Source: Cyprinodon diabolis (taxonomy: Eukaryota > Chordata > Actinopteri > Cyprinodontiformes > Cyprinodontidae). From it: 64,000 nt of DNA. Each line of letters begins with the position of its first letter. Position 1 is the first letter of the stretch. This document shows, in pieces, positions 63,147-64,000 of this stretch. Under the pieces are notes generated by a model. That model searched no databases. It worked only from the letters and a program-made list of their open reading frames with translations, and was not told the DNA's origin. The position numbers and the translations under genes are program-made. The DNA lies in contig CM060065.1 of the NCBI GenBank assembly GCA_030533445.1, forward strand, positions 22,395,974-22,459,973, given 5' to 3'.

Positions 63147-64000
63147 CTTGTTTATGAGAATATCAAAATACAAATTGAGTATAGCCAGTTTAGGCAAATT
63201 GTATTATCTATAAGGCAAACAAGGTAAATGTCAAGAAAACAGATAAGCCAATGTTGGCAAGACGAGACAAGGAAATCTAATGAACAAGAATCCAGGTCAG
63301 AACTAGACACTGTAGGAAAAAACTAGATGGACATCTGCTCAAACTCTTTCAAAAATCTGGCAACTGGAGGCTGTAAGAACCACATATTAAAAGGTTGCAG
63401 AGCAGGTGCAGATTGTTTACTTGATTGAGTAGCTGCTCAGAGGGGAACACAGCTGCATGGAATGAACCAATTATCATAGCACCAGCGAGTGACTGACAGC
63501 CGAGGACAGAACATGACAATGCAATGCTACCACTGAACCAAATTAAACAAAAACAAACTGAAATTGTGAAAGATTTTGTCAATGATTAAATAAAAAAGAC
63601 AAAAGCCAAACAATCCTAACTAATCTAAGCAAACATATCAAATATACAATTTACATAAACCTTAAGATAAATTTGTTATGATGAAGCGATCGTGTGTTGG
63701 TTCCATAGGACAGTTTTGAGTTGAGCCACAGTCAGACATGCTGGCGACGCACAGTTTAATAATTTTAAAGAGGTTTTTAAAACTTTGAATATGAGATTAT
63801 TAGATGATTCTTGTTTCTTGCAAATAAAAAAAAAAGCTGTATCACTTTGCATTTTGGATACATGGACATTAATCGCTTATTGAAACAAAGATAAATTGAA
63901 CACATCCTAATAAATTTGTTATAATTTAATCTAATTTATCATCACCAATAAAGAAGTATGTTGCTTTATTTAGAGCCATTAAAAACAGGAATACAATTTT

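Larger units (their letters stand above)
54587..64000 (-). other. entrep2: Intron 5' of the first recognised exon (at least 9.4 kb)
   Basis: Holds a LINE reverse-transcriptase fragment, a perfect hairpin, Tc1 element 5, a dispersed repeat, a LINE tail and a hAT-like MITE. Stretches 55760-57050, 57100-59060, 60325-61630 and 63160-64000 show nothing I recognise. No upstream coding exon was found, so it may lie beyond the window. Confidence 0.65.

Overview
The window reads as a stretch of AT-rich teleost fish nuclear DNA. The grounds are spliced vertebrate exons, several Tc1-type transposons with fish-typical ends, BEL/Pao and LINE retroelement remnants, fish-type LINE 3' tails, MITEs and long TA microsatellites. 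I see no bacterial operon, CRISPR array, rRNA or tRNA gene.

The whole window appears to lie inside one host gene on the minus strand. I read it as an ENTREP/FAM189 family gene, most likely entrep2 (fam189a1). Seven internal coding exons can be placed by splice sites, continuous reading frame and recognisable protein: 54586-54530, 19921-19811, 12286-12155, 6121-6014, 5322-5162, 2891-2756 and 518-440. Spliced together they give about 261 residues: three hydrophobic segments of a tetraspan, MS4A-like core, a cysteine-rich loop, then a proline-rich cytoplasmic part with PPxY motifs on two exons. The first exon(s) should lie beyond base 64000 and the last beyond base 1. One intron spans about 34.6 kb, and the intron 5' of the first recognised exon is at least 9.4 kb.

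The introns are filled with mobile DNA. Five Tc1/mariner elements are all on the plus strand, antisense to the gene. (1) 13505-15109: intact 340-aa DD34E transposase, 200-bp inverted repeats about 98% identical. (2) 17233-18844: intact 334-aa DD34E transposase, 202-bp inverted repeats with one visible mismatch. (3) 28846-30350: a decayed relative of (2). (4) 40907-42128: a DD36E element inside a TA microsatellite, its transposase cut by one stop codon 26 codons before the natural end. (5) 59072-60319: intact 343-aa DD34E transposase with short 29-bp ends. Other elements are a BEL/Pao pol remnant ending about 20 bp from a splice donor, a 5'-truncated LINE with a 9-bp target duplication that splits a 39-bp minisatellite, a TTAA-flanked MITE, two hAT-like MITEs (one with a perfect 8-bp duplication), a LINE reverse-transcriptase fragment and several LINE 3' tails.

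No wholly new system stands out. The most useful observations are the hidden exon series of the host gene, the two Tc1 copies that look recently inserted, the DD36E copy with one nonsense codon, and the minisatellite split by a LINE.
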